A program made the translations under genes and the position numbers. Shown piece by piece: positions 54,939-63,622 of a DNA stretch of 64,000 bases. Numbering within the stretch: position 1 is the stretch's first letter; each line of letters begins with the position of its first letter. The notes under the pieces are model-generated. The model was not told the DNA's origin. It saw only the letters and a list, made by a program, of their open reading frames with translations, and did no database searches. Source of the DNA: Butyricimonas synergistica DSM 23225. GTDB lineage: Bacteria > Bacteroidota > Bacteroidia > Bacteroidales > Marinifilaceae. The stretch is from contig NZ_KB903360.1 in the NCBI RefSeq assembly GCF_000379665.1, forward strand, positions 808,175 to 872,174, in the 5' to 3' direction.

Positions 54939-56461
54939 TGTTTATGAAAAGGAATATATTACTGCTTGTACTTCTTGCGGCGATCGTTTTTGGCTGTGAG
55001 GATTTTTTGACCGAAGAGCCTGAAATTGCGGTAACTAACAATAATTTTTGGAAAAACGAGAAGGATGTCGAGAGTGCCGTGTACGGGTTGCATTCGGTGT
55101 TTCGCACGGTGTTTGGTGATGTGGTTGTGTTGTACAGGGATAGAGGATTGCCTTGCGATTATTTGAATGCGGTATGGAAATATCCTTCCGAAAATCAACC
55201 CAGCTACATGTGGAACGCCAGTAATCCGGCGATTTCATGGGCAAATGAATACAAAGTGATAGCTCAAGCGAATCTGGTGATAGATAATATTGACAGGGCA
55301 AATTTACCGAAAGAGAGACATAATTATTATCTTGGGCAGGCTTATTGTATTCGAGCTTATACTTATTTCTATATATTGAGAGCGTGGGGAGATGCTCCTC
55401 TCGTGAAAGAATCGGTGGACGTGGGTGAAAAAGCCCGCACCTCGTGGCAGGAATTGGCTGATTTTGCTATTAAGGATTTGAAATCGGCTGCGGAAATGTT
55501 ACCGAAGGCTAGGGATTTGTATGATGCCAATAAGGTGAAAGTGACCAGTAAACAAGTGCCATCCAGAGGTACTGCTCACGCTATATTGGCACATTTGTAC
55601 GCGTGGAAAGCGGCATTGAATAACGAGCCGGAATTGAACACGTTGAGTATAGCCGAGGCGGATTCTGTGATTAAGCATGGTGGTTATGTTTTGGCAAAGA
55701 ACCCGAAGGAGGTTTGTGACGTGGTGATGTTGGGAAATAGTGACGAGGGGATTTTCGAGGTAGATTATCAAAATACGCCGGGTGATTTGAAAACTTCGGG
55801 ATCTTTCATCGCCGGGGCTTGTCAGAAATGGCCGATACAGCCTTTGACGACTCCTGCTACACGGCGTTCAATCATGCGTATCAATAACACTACGGTTATG
55901 GAAATGTACAAGGACAAGTCGGACGAACGGCGGGATGAATATTTTTACAAGTTGGACTCTATGGCAGGTGTGGCAACATCGGTGACTCAAGGAGCCGCTT
56001 ATATCAGCAAGTGGCGGGGCGTGGTGCTTAATGTGGGGGGATCTAGTGATGGAACCTTGAAGTCGTACGAGGATAACGAGATTTTAATTCGTTTGGCGGA
56101 TATCATCCTGCTTCGTGCCGAGGTGAAAGCCAAGACAGGTGATACTCCTGGGGCTATTGCCGATTTGAACACGATTCGTGACCGGGCGGGAGCTCCCTTG
56201 TATTCCAGTGCCGAGGGTGATTTGCAGGAGGCAATTGCCAAGGAACGGGATAAGGAGTTATTTCTGGAAACGGGTATTCGTTATTACGACATCATCCGGA
56301 ACGGTACTTTCCGGGAAAAACTAAGGGGTAAATACAAGACTCTGACCGAGCAGGACGTGGCGGAGGGTGCTTGCTATCTGCCCGTGGGGAACGGTGCCTT
56401 CACGAACAATACCCTGATGCGGCAAACAATATACTGGAAACGGAATGGATATGCTTATTAA
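54938..56461 (+). CDS. SusD/RagB lipoprotein (locus B)
   Basis: The 507-residue lipoprotein starts at an ATG overlapping the SusC stop, or at the ATG two codons later (54944). The lipid cysteine is in the signal MKRNILLLVLLAAIVFGC. Standard SusD features are present: an N-terminal TPR-like helical region (YYLGQAYCIRAYTYFYILRAWGD) and C-terminal blocks (ILIRLADIILLRAEVKAKTG, KERDKELFLETGIRYYDIIRNG). It forms the surface lid of the SusC pore above. It matches the locus A SusD in gene position. Confidence 0.94.
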   Translation: MFMKRNILLLVLLAAIVFGCEDFLTEEPEIAVTNNNFWKNEKDVESAVYGLHSVFRTVFGDVVVLYRDRGLPCDYLNAVWKYPSENQPSYMWNASNPAISWANEYKVIAQANLVIDNIDRANLPKERHNYYLGQAYCIRAYTYFYILRAWGDAPLVKESVDVGEKARTSWQELADFAIKDLKSAAEMLPKARDLYDANKVKVTSKQVPSRGTAHAILAHLYAWKAALNNEPELNTLSIAEADSVIKHGGYVLAKNPKEVCDVVMLGNSDEGIFEVDYQNTPGDLKTSGSFIAGACQKWPIQPLTTPATRRSIMRINNTTVMEMYKDKSDERRDEYFYKLDSMAGVATSVTQGAAYISKWRGVVLNVGGSSDGTLKSYEDNEILIRLADIILLRAEVKAKTGDTPGAIADLNTIRDRAGAPLYSSAEGDLQEAIAKERDKELFLETGIRYYDIIRNGTFREKLRGKYKTLTEQDVAEGACYLPVGNGAFTNNTLMRQTIYWKRNGYAY

Positions 56462-56473
56462 AAATGCAAGATT

Positions 56474-57097
56474 ATGAAACTACGATATTTAATGATTCTA
56501 TTTATATTCAGCTTTGGTGCGTGTGATAATGATTATTTCCACGATACCGGACTGGCAAACGGGCGGCACGACTGCACCGTGTGGGAATACCTGCATAAAG
56601 ATTCCTATAACTGGGATTCGACCATTTTGGTTATCGAGCGTGCGGGACTGGTGGATTTGTTTGACGGGAAAGACCCGGCGTATCCGGAGATCACGTTTTT
56701 CGGTCCGACGAACTTCTCTATCATGCAATTTATGTATAAAACTGTGGATAGCAATGACGAGATGCTGTACAACCGGATAGAGGACATCCCTGCGGATATG
56801 TGCCGGAAAATGATTCTGTGTCACGTCCTTCCCAAGAAAATGATGAAGGAGGAATTCGATTATGAAGTGAAGGGAACCCTCGAGGGTGGAACCTATATCA
56901 ATGCTATATCTGGCACGAAGTTACGTGTATTTCGGGCGAAATCCTCTTACATGGGTATTGCTGACATCGGGGCGGAATCCTTGGGGTTACATGCGTTGGA
57001 GACCGGTTTCCTCGTGGGAATCGCTTCTGCCGACATTGAAATGAACAACGGGGTCGTACACTCCTTGAGTTACACGTATCAATTTTCAGAACTTTAA
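56474..57097 (+). CDS. Fasciclin-like (FAS1) lipoprotein, locus B
   Basis: The 207-residue lipoprotein (signal MKLRYLMILFIFSFGAC, lipid cysteine at residue 17) is the counterpart of the locus A protein of the same length. Shared blocks include EYLHKDSYNWD against DYLRSNDYEWG, VIERAGLVDLFDG against LIEQAGLSDLFEG, PEITFFG against PEITFLG, and NNGVVHSLSY against ENGVVHALNY. The pattern is FAS1-like. The gene lies 12 nt after susD. Binding partner is unknown; it is likely displayed on the cell surface with SusCD. Confidence 0.78.
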   Translation: MKLRYLMILFIFSFGACDNDYFHDTGLANGRHDCTVWEYLHKDSYNWDSTILVIERAGLVDLFDGKDPAYPEITFFGPTNFSIMQFMYKTVDSNDEMLYNRIEDIPADMCRKMILCHVLPKKMMKEEFDYEVKGTLEGGTYINAISGTKLRVFRAKSSYMGIADIGAESLGLHALETGFLVGIASADIEMNNGVVHSLSYTYQFSEL

Positions 57098-57108
57098 TAA
57101 TTTCCAGG

Positions 57109-57534
57109 ATGAAAAATATATGTAGAATAATAATATTATTGGCTTTCGTGAGCGTGTCGGCAATCTGTTGTCAGGATATCACGGTCGGTTATCTGATGAC
57201 AACCAATGCTGCTTATACGCCGGATTCGTTGGTAGTGAAAGCCGTGTTAGACCCGGAAGACGATGCGCACCAGATCAAATTCGAGATCCCTTGGCAATCG
57301 ACTTCTATCGAGGGAGTGCAGGGAACTTTCCCCATGGTCTATTCCATTAAGAGTATCACTTGTGATAACGGGCACCCGGAAGCGGCTTCGCAATTCACAG
57401 TGGCTCGCAAGGGCGTGATCGAGTTGCCGTGGAACCACACGGTGCCTCCCGGTCGTTATGTGATCTCGTTGGAAGTTTCTAACGAGGGATATACCCGTCT
57501 ACTGGATTCCGTCTTCACTGTTATTGTGAAATAG
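57109..57534 (+). CDS. Small SusCD-associated lipoprotein (locus B)
   Basis: The 141-residue protein has a signal peptide MKNICRIIILLAFVSVSAICC with candidate lipid cysteines at residues 20-21. Downstream sequence CQDITVGYL, YTPDSLVVKAVLDPEDD, IPWQSTSIEGVQGTFP and PPGRYVISLEVS matches the locus A protein but lacks its central insert. The family is not recognised. It is the last gene of locus B before a terminator, 11 nt after the FAS1 gene, mirroring locus A up to the S46 gene. Confidence 0.65.
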   Translation: MKNICRIIILLAFVSVSAICCQDITVGYLMTTNAAYTPDSLVVKAVLDPEDDAHQIKFEIPWQSTSIEGVQGTFPMVYSIKSITCDNGHPEAASQFTVARKGVIELPWNHTVPPGRYVISLEVSNEGYTRLLDSVFTVIVK

Positions 57535-57555
57535 AATATCGGAAGTGCTTTTTCA

Positions 57556-57595
57556 ATAGGGAGCCAGAAAAGTCTAGAGAGCTTTTGGCTCCCTA
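57556..57595 (+). terminator. Terminator after locus B
   Basis: ATAGGGAGCCAGAAAAG at 57556-57572 pairs with CTTTTGGCTCCCTAT near 57582-57595, with a single bulge. T-rich sequence follows. It closes the locus B operon. Confidence 0.7.
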
Positions 57596-57970
57596 TTTGT
57601 ATAATAGGGGCATTGTTTCTGCTCTTTCTGATGACGATTCGACGAGCATTCAGGGAGTATATGGGGAAGTCTTACTACATATTTGGATTTTAACTGAATA
57701 TATCTGGTATGAAACATATATTAATTCATATTCAAATTGTAATAAAAACCTATATTTTTTCTTTTCTAATAGAGGATGAATAGGAGATGAATGGGAGTTG
57801 AATAGGAGTTGATAACAGGTAACTCTAACTAATATATGTCAGATATATCCGTTACGGGATAGACTTCTCTCGGAATAGGGTGAATGCTGGGTAGCATAAC
57901 GAGATTAGGGATAATTTTCTCGGTAACGGGAAAAGAATTGTTGGAACAGTTGTTAATTTGCAATGGTTGT
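57596..57970. other. Intergenic region between loci B and C
   Basis: About 480 bp separate the two loci. A short frame at 57585-57779 has no recognisable family and is not called. The rest holds an 11-bp repeat array and the locus C promoter. Confidence 0.5.
57778..57810. repeat. Three tandem 11-bp repeat units
   Basis: Units GAATAGGAGAT, GAATGGGAGTT and GAATAGGAGTT start at 57778, 57789 and 57800, with a partial unit next. The array ends about 205 bp upstream of the locus C sigma gene. A different 11-bp array lies at 6593-6636. Confidence 0.7.
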
Positions 57971-58001
57971 TTTGTGAACCTGCTTTTTTTCTTTAGTTTT
58001 G
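57971..58001 (+). promoter_or_regulatory. Promoter of the locus C sigma gene
   Basis: TTTG at 57971-57974 and TAGTTTTG at 57994-58001 are separated by exactly 19 nt, a very good Bacteroidetes housekeeping promoter. Transcription should begin near 58008, only a few bases before the GTG start at 58015, so the leader is very short. Confidence 0.7.
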
Positions 58002-58014
58002 CCTGTGAGATATA

Positions 58015-58602
58015 GTGTTTGTCGTGAAAAATAAAAAGCAAATAGTAGGTTCGATTGATTTATTGAGTAGATTCAATGAGCGGGATATAGCGGCTTTCGG
58101 TGAGATTTACTCTTTGTTTTATGATGATCTGTTTTATTACGCTTTGAAGTTGTACGGGAACACGAACGTGGAGCCACAGGATGTCGTGCATGATACGTTC
58201 TTGAAGTTGTGGCAGTTTCCTAGGACTAGGTTTGAAAGTTTGGCGGGGTTGAAAGCTTATCTTTTCGTGGCACTGAGGAACGAGTTTAACCAGTGCGTGA
58301 GGCATAATTACTACGTGGAAGAATATAAAAAGCATGAATTGCAGACGAGGGCGTTTGAATTTGATGTTTTGGAAAGCGAGTTGAGGGGGAATTGCGAGTA
58401 TATGTTGGGATTGTTGCCTCAAGAATGTGCCGAGGTGCTTCGCCTTTTCTTCGAGGGGTTGAACTCGGAAGAGATCGCCTTGAAGCTCGGGAAGACCAAG
58501 CAGGTCGTTTATAAAAGGAAACATGAAGCTATTTCTATCTTGAAGAAGAAAATATCCAAGGAGGATATTTTTGTTCTGATGTTCTTTTTGAGTTGTCTTT
58601 AG
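58015..58602 (+). CDS. ECF sigma factor (locus C)
   Basis: The start codon is probably GTG at 58015 (195 residues), or the in-frame GTG at 58024. Region 2 (DIAAFGEIYSLFYDDLFYYALKLYG, DVVHDTFLKLWQF) and region 4 (LPQECAEVLRLFFEGLNSEEIALKLGKTKQVVYKRKHEA) are present. It belongs to the FecR-linked group but differs more from loci A and B than they do from each other. It lies 100 nt upstream of fecR, in the same direction, under its own promoter. Confidence 0.92.
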   Translation: MFVVKNKKQIVGSIDLLSRFNERDIAAFGEIYSLFYDDLFYYALKLYGNTNVEPQDVVHDTFLKLWQFPRTRFESLAGLKAYLFVALRNEFNQCVRHNYYVEEYKKHELQTRAFEFDVLESELRGNCEYMLGLLPQECAEVLRLFFEGLNSEEIALKLGKTKQVVYKRKHEAISILKKKISKEDIFVLMFFLSCL

Positions 58603-58702
58603 GGATGTTTTCATCATTCGTTTGATTTTTTGAAAAAAAACTTGAGAAAGTCGGATAAAATTTCGAGTTCATGCATCTTATTATTAAAATGGAGAAAATA
58701 AG

Positions 58703-59881
58703 ATGAAAGAACTAGATAAAAGTCGTTACGAAAGGATTCATGAAATTGTAGAAGAAGTGCTGGAAGCGATGAAGGACAAACGGGATATGGCATCCTGTGA
58801 GAAGTTGCTTGATTTCTTGCAGGATGACGCTCCGGATCGTGAGTTCTTGGAAAGGATGGCTTCCGGGGAATTATTTATGCGGTACCATGAAAAGCGGGCG
58901 GCGAGAGATAAACGCCAGGATGTACAAAGGCTCGTGGAGAGTTTGAAAGACTGGAAAAGGAAAAAGGAAAATACCCGGAGGTGGCTCAAGCGAATTTCCA
59001 CGGTGGCAGCCGCGGTTGTCGTTTTGGGCTTTTGTGTTTGGCCATTTATGGACGATGGGAGGGATCGTTCTGTCAAAATAGAACAACCCGGGCAGCACGG
59101 GAGACCCGTGTTGGTTTTGAATAACGGTTTGAAACTGGAATTGCAGGAAGCGGGTAACGAGTTGCCCGGCGGGCGGCACGGGATAGAGAAAGTGACTCGT
59201 GAGCGGTTGGTCTATCGCGGGGCGGTCGGGGCGAAGAAGGGAGTGGAATACAACACGCTGATCGTGCCGGCAGGGTATAGTTATAGCGTGGAGCTTGCCG
59301 ACGGTTCGGTGGTGACGTTGAACGCCGGGAGCCGGTTGAAGTATCCCGTTGCCGGGATTAGCGGGAAGCGGGAAGTGGAACTGGACGGGGAGGCTTATTT
59401 CAAGGTCGCCAAGTCGGTCCATCCTTTTATCGTTAAAATGGGGGATGCGTTCGTGAAGGTTTACGGGACGGAGTTTAACGCGAGTAAAGATTTGGAGGGG
59501 GATATCGAGGTGGTGCTCGTGGAGGGGAGTGTCGGTTTCCACGCGGAAGCGGGCAAGGAGGTGATGATGGAGCCGAACCAGAAGTGCGATTACAATCCCG
59601 CGGGTGGAGAGGTACGCGTGAGTAACGTGGACGTGCGGGGGTATGTTGCCTGGATGAATAATGAGTTCAATTACGAGCGGGTGTCGCTGGATTATTTCTT
59701 GAAAAAGATCGCGGTTTGGTACGGCGTGCAGTTTAAATATGACAAGGCGAAATTGGAGCCGATCGAGTTTTACGTGTCGACAAAACGGGATGTGCCTTTG
59801 TCCGACCTGATTTTGCTGATAGAGAAAAGTACAAGCCTGAATTTTATTCGGGAATCAGATAAAGTGTTTATAATTAAATGA
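58703..59881 (+). CDS. FecR-family anti-sigma factor (locus C)
   Basis: The 392-residue protein has a charged cytoplasmic N-terminal region (residues 1-95) and one membrane helix (about residues 97-113, STVAAAVVVLGFCVWPF). The FecR domain contains TLIVPAGYSYSVELADGSVVTLNAGS and GEAYFKVAKSVHPFIV. A DUF4974-like end follows (YFLKKIAVWYGVQFKYD). Its GC content is higher than in locus A. It should hold the locus C sigma factor. It is followed by a 134-nt gap holding a hairpin and the likely SusC promoter. Confidence 0.93.
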   Translation: MKELDKSRYERIHEIVEEVLEAMKDKRDMASCEKLLDFLQDDAPDREFLERMASGELFMRYHEKRAARDKRQDVQRLVESLKDWKRKKENTRRWLKRISTVAAAVVVLGFCVWPFMDDGRDRSVKIEQPGQHGRPVLVLNNGLKLELQEAGNELPGGRHGIEKVTRERLVYRGAVGAKKGVEYNTLIVPAGYSYSVELADGSVVTLNAGSRLKYPVAGISGKREVELDGEAYFKVAKSVHPFIVKMGDAFVKVYGTEFNASKDLEGDIEVVLVEGSVGFHAEAGKEVMMEPNQKCDYNPAGGEVRVSNVDVRGYVAWMNNEFNYERVSLDYFLKKIAVWYGVQFKYDKAKLEPIEFYVSTKRDVPLSDLILLIEKSTSLNFIRESDKVFIIK

Positions 59882-59920
59882 TAGTAGCTATGGGATGAAA
59901 GGTGGTTCATGAAAAAATAA

Positions 59921-59941
59921 GAAGCATCCGGGGGATACTTC
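59921..59941 (+). terminator. Hairpin between fecR and susC in locus C
   Basis: GAAGCATCC at 59921-59929 pairs with GGATACTTC at 59933-59941 with one mismatch and a 3-nt loop. It is weaker than the locus A and B hairpins but in the same place, 40 nt after the FecR stop and about 75 nt before susC. Confidence 0.5.
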
Positions 59942-60015
59942 CTATAATCGTATCGCGTGTATAAAGATTGGCGTCGCTATACATAGATACATGTTAAAAA
60001 CTAATCAACTAAATT

Positions 60016-63000
60016 ATGGAAAAAAAATTACATCACAAAAGAAGTGTATTAAAAAAAGGAATCAGTTTAATGTTTTTACTGGTTTCGACATTTTTGATCG
60101 TTCCTGGGTTTGCCGCTGATCACGAGGGAATGCAGCAACAGGTAAGAGAAAAAAGGATTACAATCAATAAAAAGGATGTTTCGGTCAAGGAAATTCTGGA
60201 AGAGATTAAACAACAGACCGGTTTTGATTTCGTGGTTAACGCTGGTTTTATCGCGGATTTGGGTAAAAGGACGTTGAACGTGAAAGAGGTCACGGTTGAT
60301 GAAGCGTTGCTCGTGTTGCTCCGGGGCACGAAGTACGCTTACGAGATCGTGAATAACCGTATCACGTTTGTTTTGAAGCCGGGGGAAGATGCTGTCGATA
60401 AGGTGAAGATGGTCAAGGTGAAAGGGCAGGTTTGGGACGAGTTTAAAAAGCCGTTACCGGGTGTCACTGTCACTTTGAAAGGAACTTCAACCGGTGTGGC
60501 GAGTGATGTGGAAGGGACGTTTGAAATAAATGTAAATCAAAAGGATACGGTTGTGCTGGTTTTTTCTTTCGTGGGTATGAAAACGAGGGAGATCGCCTGG
60601 AGGGGGGAGGAGATGTTGAACGTGGTGTTGATGGAGGATGTGCAAGCCATGGATGAGGTGGTCGTGACGGGGTATCAAACTTTGAAGAAGTCTGATATGG
60701 CGGGGTCTTCCAGCGTGGTGTCGGCGAAGGATTTGATGTTCACGGCGACAAATTCGTTGGAGCAGGCTTTGCAGGGGAAGATCGCGGGAATGGTGATTCA
60801 GAACACGAACGGGTTGATAGGTACGCGCCAAAAGGTGAGAGTACGGGGTACCTCCACGTTGTTAGGCAGCCAGGAACCCGTGTGGGTAGTAGATGGTATT
60901 ATTCAAGAAGATCCGCTTCCTTTTAAAACAGAAGATTTTAAATTGTTCGGTCAGGATAACATGGATAATTTCGAGATGATGAGAAATTTCGTGGGGAGTG
61001 CCATTTCCTGGCTTAATCCCTCGGATATAAAAGATATTACCGTGTTGAAAGATGCTTCGGCGACAGCCATATACGGGGTGAAGGCCGCGAATGGCGTGAT
61101 CGTGATTACCACGAAACGGGGAGAAGCCGGTAGGGTGAGCGTTACTTATTCCGGTAATTTTTCCATCGGTTCGAAACTGACCTATGATAAGATGGAATTG
61201 ATGAATTCCAAAGAGCGGATAGATGTTTCCCGGGAGATTTATGAAAACGGGTATCCCGCTCTCGCTTCGAAGATTCCTTCCGTGGGCTTTTCGGGGATAA
61301 TGAAAAGGTATTTAGAGGATAAAATTTCTTACGATGAGTTTAATGCCGGCGTGAAGAAATTGGAAACGATGAATACGGATTGGTTTGATATTCTTTATGA
61401 AAATCCGTTTAGCCATAGTCATAATATCAGCCTGTCCGGGGGGGGCGACAAGACCACGTATTACGCCAGTTTCGGAATCACGGGAAATAACGGAACGGCC
61501 AAGGGTAACGATTCCGAGTCTTATAACGGTAGGGTGAATGTTACCACGATTTTTAAAGAGAAATTCCATTTGTCGGGAAGTTTGTCCGGTAGTGTCACGA
61601 AAACGAACGCGTTTAACCAGATTGACCCGTATAAATACGCTTCCAGGACGAGCCGGGCGATCCCTTGCTATAATGAAGACGGTTCTTTAGCATTTTACAA
61701 GGAGAGAAACGGTTATGATTACAATATACTGCACGAGTTATCGCAATCGGGTAACAAAAATCGTTCAACGAATTTGAATTTTAGTTTGTTCGGAGGATGG
61801 GATATCCTGTCCGGGCTGAAGTACGAACTGACTTTTTCTTACGGAACTTCCTCTACGCACGGGGAAACCTGGGCGACCGAGTTGTCTAACGCTATGGCAG
61901 AGATCCGGGGATACGAGTTCGGGATGTATACCCCGGAAGACAGCCAGTATAAAAAATCGCGGTTACCTCAAGGTGGAGAGTTGTCTTTGATGGAATCGAG
62001 GATGGAAACATGGACTGTCCGGAATTCGCTTTCTTACGTGGGGCACGCGGATAAGCATTTGTATACCGTGTTGATCGGGCAGGAAGCCCGCAAGACAAGC
62101 AACGAGGGGTATAATGAAACGGTGTGGGGATATATTCCCAGCCGGGGTAAGTCTATCGTGACACCTCCCGTGGAGATAGAGGATGCTTATAGTACCAATA
62201 AGACAGCCAACCCGTTGTTTGATCAGATGAACCAGAAAATCACGGATAATACAGCGACTTACGTGTCTTATTATGGGACGTTGACTTATTCTTATGACGA
62301 ACGTTATATCTTTAACGCGAGTATCCGTGGGGATGCCTCTAATAAGTTCGGGCAGGATAAAAGCGCTCGTTTCCAGCCGGTATGGTCTGTCGGTGTGCGT
62401 TGGAATTTAGGGCGAGAGCATTTTATGGAAGGGCAAAGGTTGCTTAACGAGATGAGTTTCCGGGCTTCTTATGGTTTTCAAGGAAATGTATGTGAGGCGT
62501 CCGGTCCGGATTTGATAGCCGGAATCCCCTCGGACGGTGGTGTTTGGGGACCGACGGGTGAATATTATTTGACTACTTCGCGGTTGCCCAATCCCCGGTT
62601 GAAATGGGAAAAGAACAGAAGTGTAAATTTGGGTGTCGATTTCACTTTATTGAATAATCATGTGTCGGGTACTTTCGAGTATTATTACAAGAGGGGGAAA
62701 GATATTGTCGTGCGGAGAGCCGTGCCTCATGCAAACGGGGTGACATCCATGTATATGAACGGTGGAACCATGGAAAACAAGGGTTGGGAGTTGACGATGA
62801 ATTTCGTTCCTTTGCGTTTGGACGAGTTCGTGTGGAATTTGAGTTTGAATACTTCCAAGAATTATAACAAGATTACTTCCAAATTGGAGGAGAATACGAC
62901 TTGGACGAATGCTGCCAGTGGCGGGTTGAGCCGGGACGGTTATCCGGTTTCTGCATTTTGGGCTTTTGCTTTTGACGGGCTTTCCCCGGTAGACGGTTCG

Positions 63001-63612
63001 CCTTTGTTTGATTTTTTTGACGCGGAGGAGAACCCGAAAGTGAAGACGGATGCCACGACTTACATGAAGTACATGGGGAAACTTGACCCGGATTTCACGG
63101 CAGGGCTTAGTACTTCTTTCCGGTATAAATCGTTAGCGTTGTCTGCTTCTTTCAATTTGCAATTAGGCGGGAAGAAATTTCTGGCACCGGCATTTGATGC
63201 CGGAATACAGAATGATATTCCCAGTGATTATAATAATTTGCCTAAAGAGTTGGTTAAACGTTGGCGTAAACCGGGAGACGAAGTATACACGAATATTCCT
63301 TCACTCCCGTACGCGGATAAGGGACGGATAAAAGCTCCTGATGGTAAATTTTTATACCCGCATGAAATTTATAATTATTGTGACGAACGGGTGGTGGATG
63401 CCTGGTTCCTGAAATGTAATAATATTTCTCTTTCCTATACCTTTCCTGAAAAGTGGATAAAAGGTTTTGTCCAGAGTATAGGGTTGTCATTCAGCGTGAC
63501 GAACCCGTTCCAGTTTGTCAGTAACGATTTCAAGGGGCGTGATCCTGAGGTTGCCACGGGAAGTCAGCCGATGGCAAGGAATTATAATTTGAACGTGAGT
63601 GTTAGTTTTTAA
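60016..63612 (+). CDS. SusC/RagA TonB-dependent transporter with STN domain (locus C)
   Basis: The 1198-residue protein has a signal segment (about residues 14-35). A STN domain covers about residues 45-115 (ITINKKDVSVKEILEEIKQQTGFDF). A carboxypeptidase-regulatory-like domain follows (VKGQVWDEFKKPLPGVTVTLKG), with TonB box MDEVVVTGYQ. Plug and barrel end in LNVSVSF. It belongs to a different SusC branch from loci A and B: the SVVSAKDLMFTATNSLEQALQGKIAGM plug is of another subgroup. Its SusD partner starts 11 nt later. Ligand unknown. Confidence 0.95.
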   Translation: MEKKLHHKRSVLKKGISLMFLLVSTFLIVPGFAADHEGMQQQVREKRITINKKDVSVKEILEEIKQQTGFDFVVNAGFIADLGKRTLNVKEVTVDEALLVLLRGTKYAYEIVNNRITFVLKPGEDAVDKVKMVKVKGQVWDEFKKPLPGVTVTLKGTSTGVASDVEGTFEINVNQKDTVVLVFSFVGMKTREIAWRGEEMLNVVLMEDVQAMDEVVVTGYQTLKKSDMAGSSSVVSAKDLMFTATNSLEQALQGKIAGMVIQNTNGLIGTRQKVRVRGTSTLLGSQEPVWVVDGIIQEDPLPFKTEDFKLFGQDNMDNFEMMRNFVGSAISWLNPSDIKDITVLKDASATAIYGVKAANGVIVITTKRGEAGRVSVTYSGNFSIGSKLTYDKMELMNSKERIDVSREIYENGYPALASKIPSVGFSGIMKRYLEDKISYDEFNAGVKKLETMNTDWFDILYENPFSHSHNISLSGGGDKTTYYASFGITGNNGTAKGNDSESYNGRVNVTTIFKEKFHLSGSLSGSVTKTNAFNQIDPYKYASRTSRAIPCYNEDGSLAFYKERNGYDYNILHELSQSGNKNRSTNLNFSLFGGWDILSGLKYELTFSYGTSSTHGETWATELSNAMAEIRGYEFGMYTPEDSQYKKSRLPQGGELSLMESRMETWTVRNSLSYVGHADKHLYTVLIGQEARKTSNEGYNETVWGYIPSRGKSIVTPPVEIEDAYSTNKTANPLFDQMNQKITDNTATYVSYYGTLTYSYDERYIFNASIRGDASNKFGQDKSARFQPVWSVGVRWNLGREHFMEGQRLLNEMSFRASYGFQGNVCEASGPDLIAGIPSDGGVWGPTGEYYLTTSRLPNPRLKWEKNRSVNLGVDFTLLNNHVSGTFEYYYKRGKDIVVRRAVPHANGVTSMYMNGGTMENKGWELTMNFVPLRLDEFVWNLSLNTSKNYNKITSKLEENTTWTNAASGGLSRDGYPVSAFWAFAFDGLSPVDGSPLFDFFDAEENPKVKTDATTYMKYMGKLDPDFTAGLSTSFRYKSLALSASFNLQLGGKKFLAPAFDAGIQNDIPSDYNNLPKELVKRWRKPGDEVYTNIPSLPYADKGRIKAPDGKFLYPHEIYNYCDERVVDAWFLKCNNISLSYTFPEKWIKGFVQSIGLSFSVTNPFQFVSNDFKGRDPEVATGSQPMARNYNLNVSVSF

Positions 63613-63622
63613 AAAATGGATT

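Noticed and set aside
57585-57779. Short frame after the locus B terminator
   Set aside because: No signal, domain or family is visible, and it starts inside the terminator stem.
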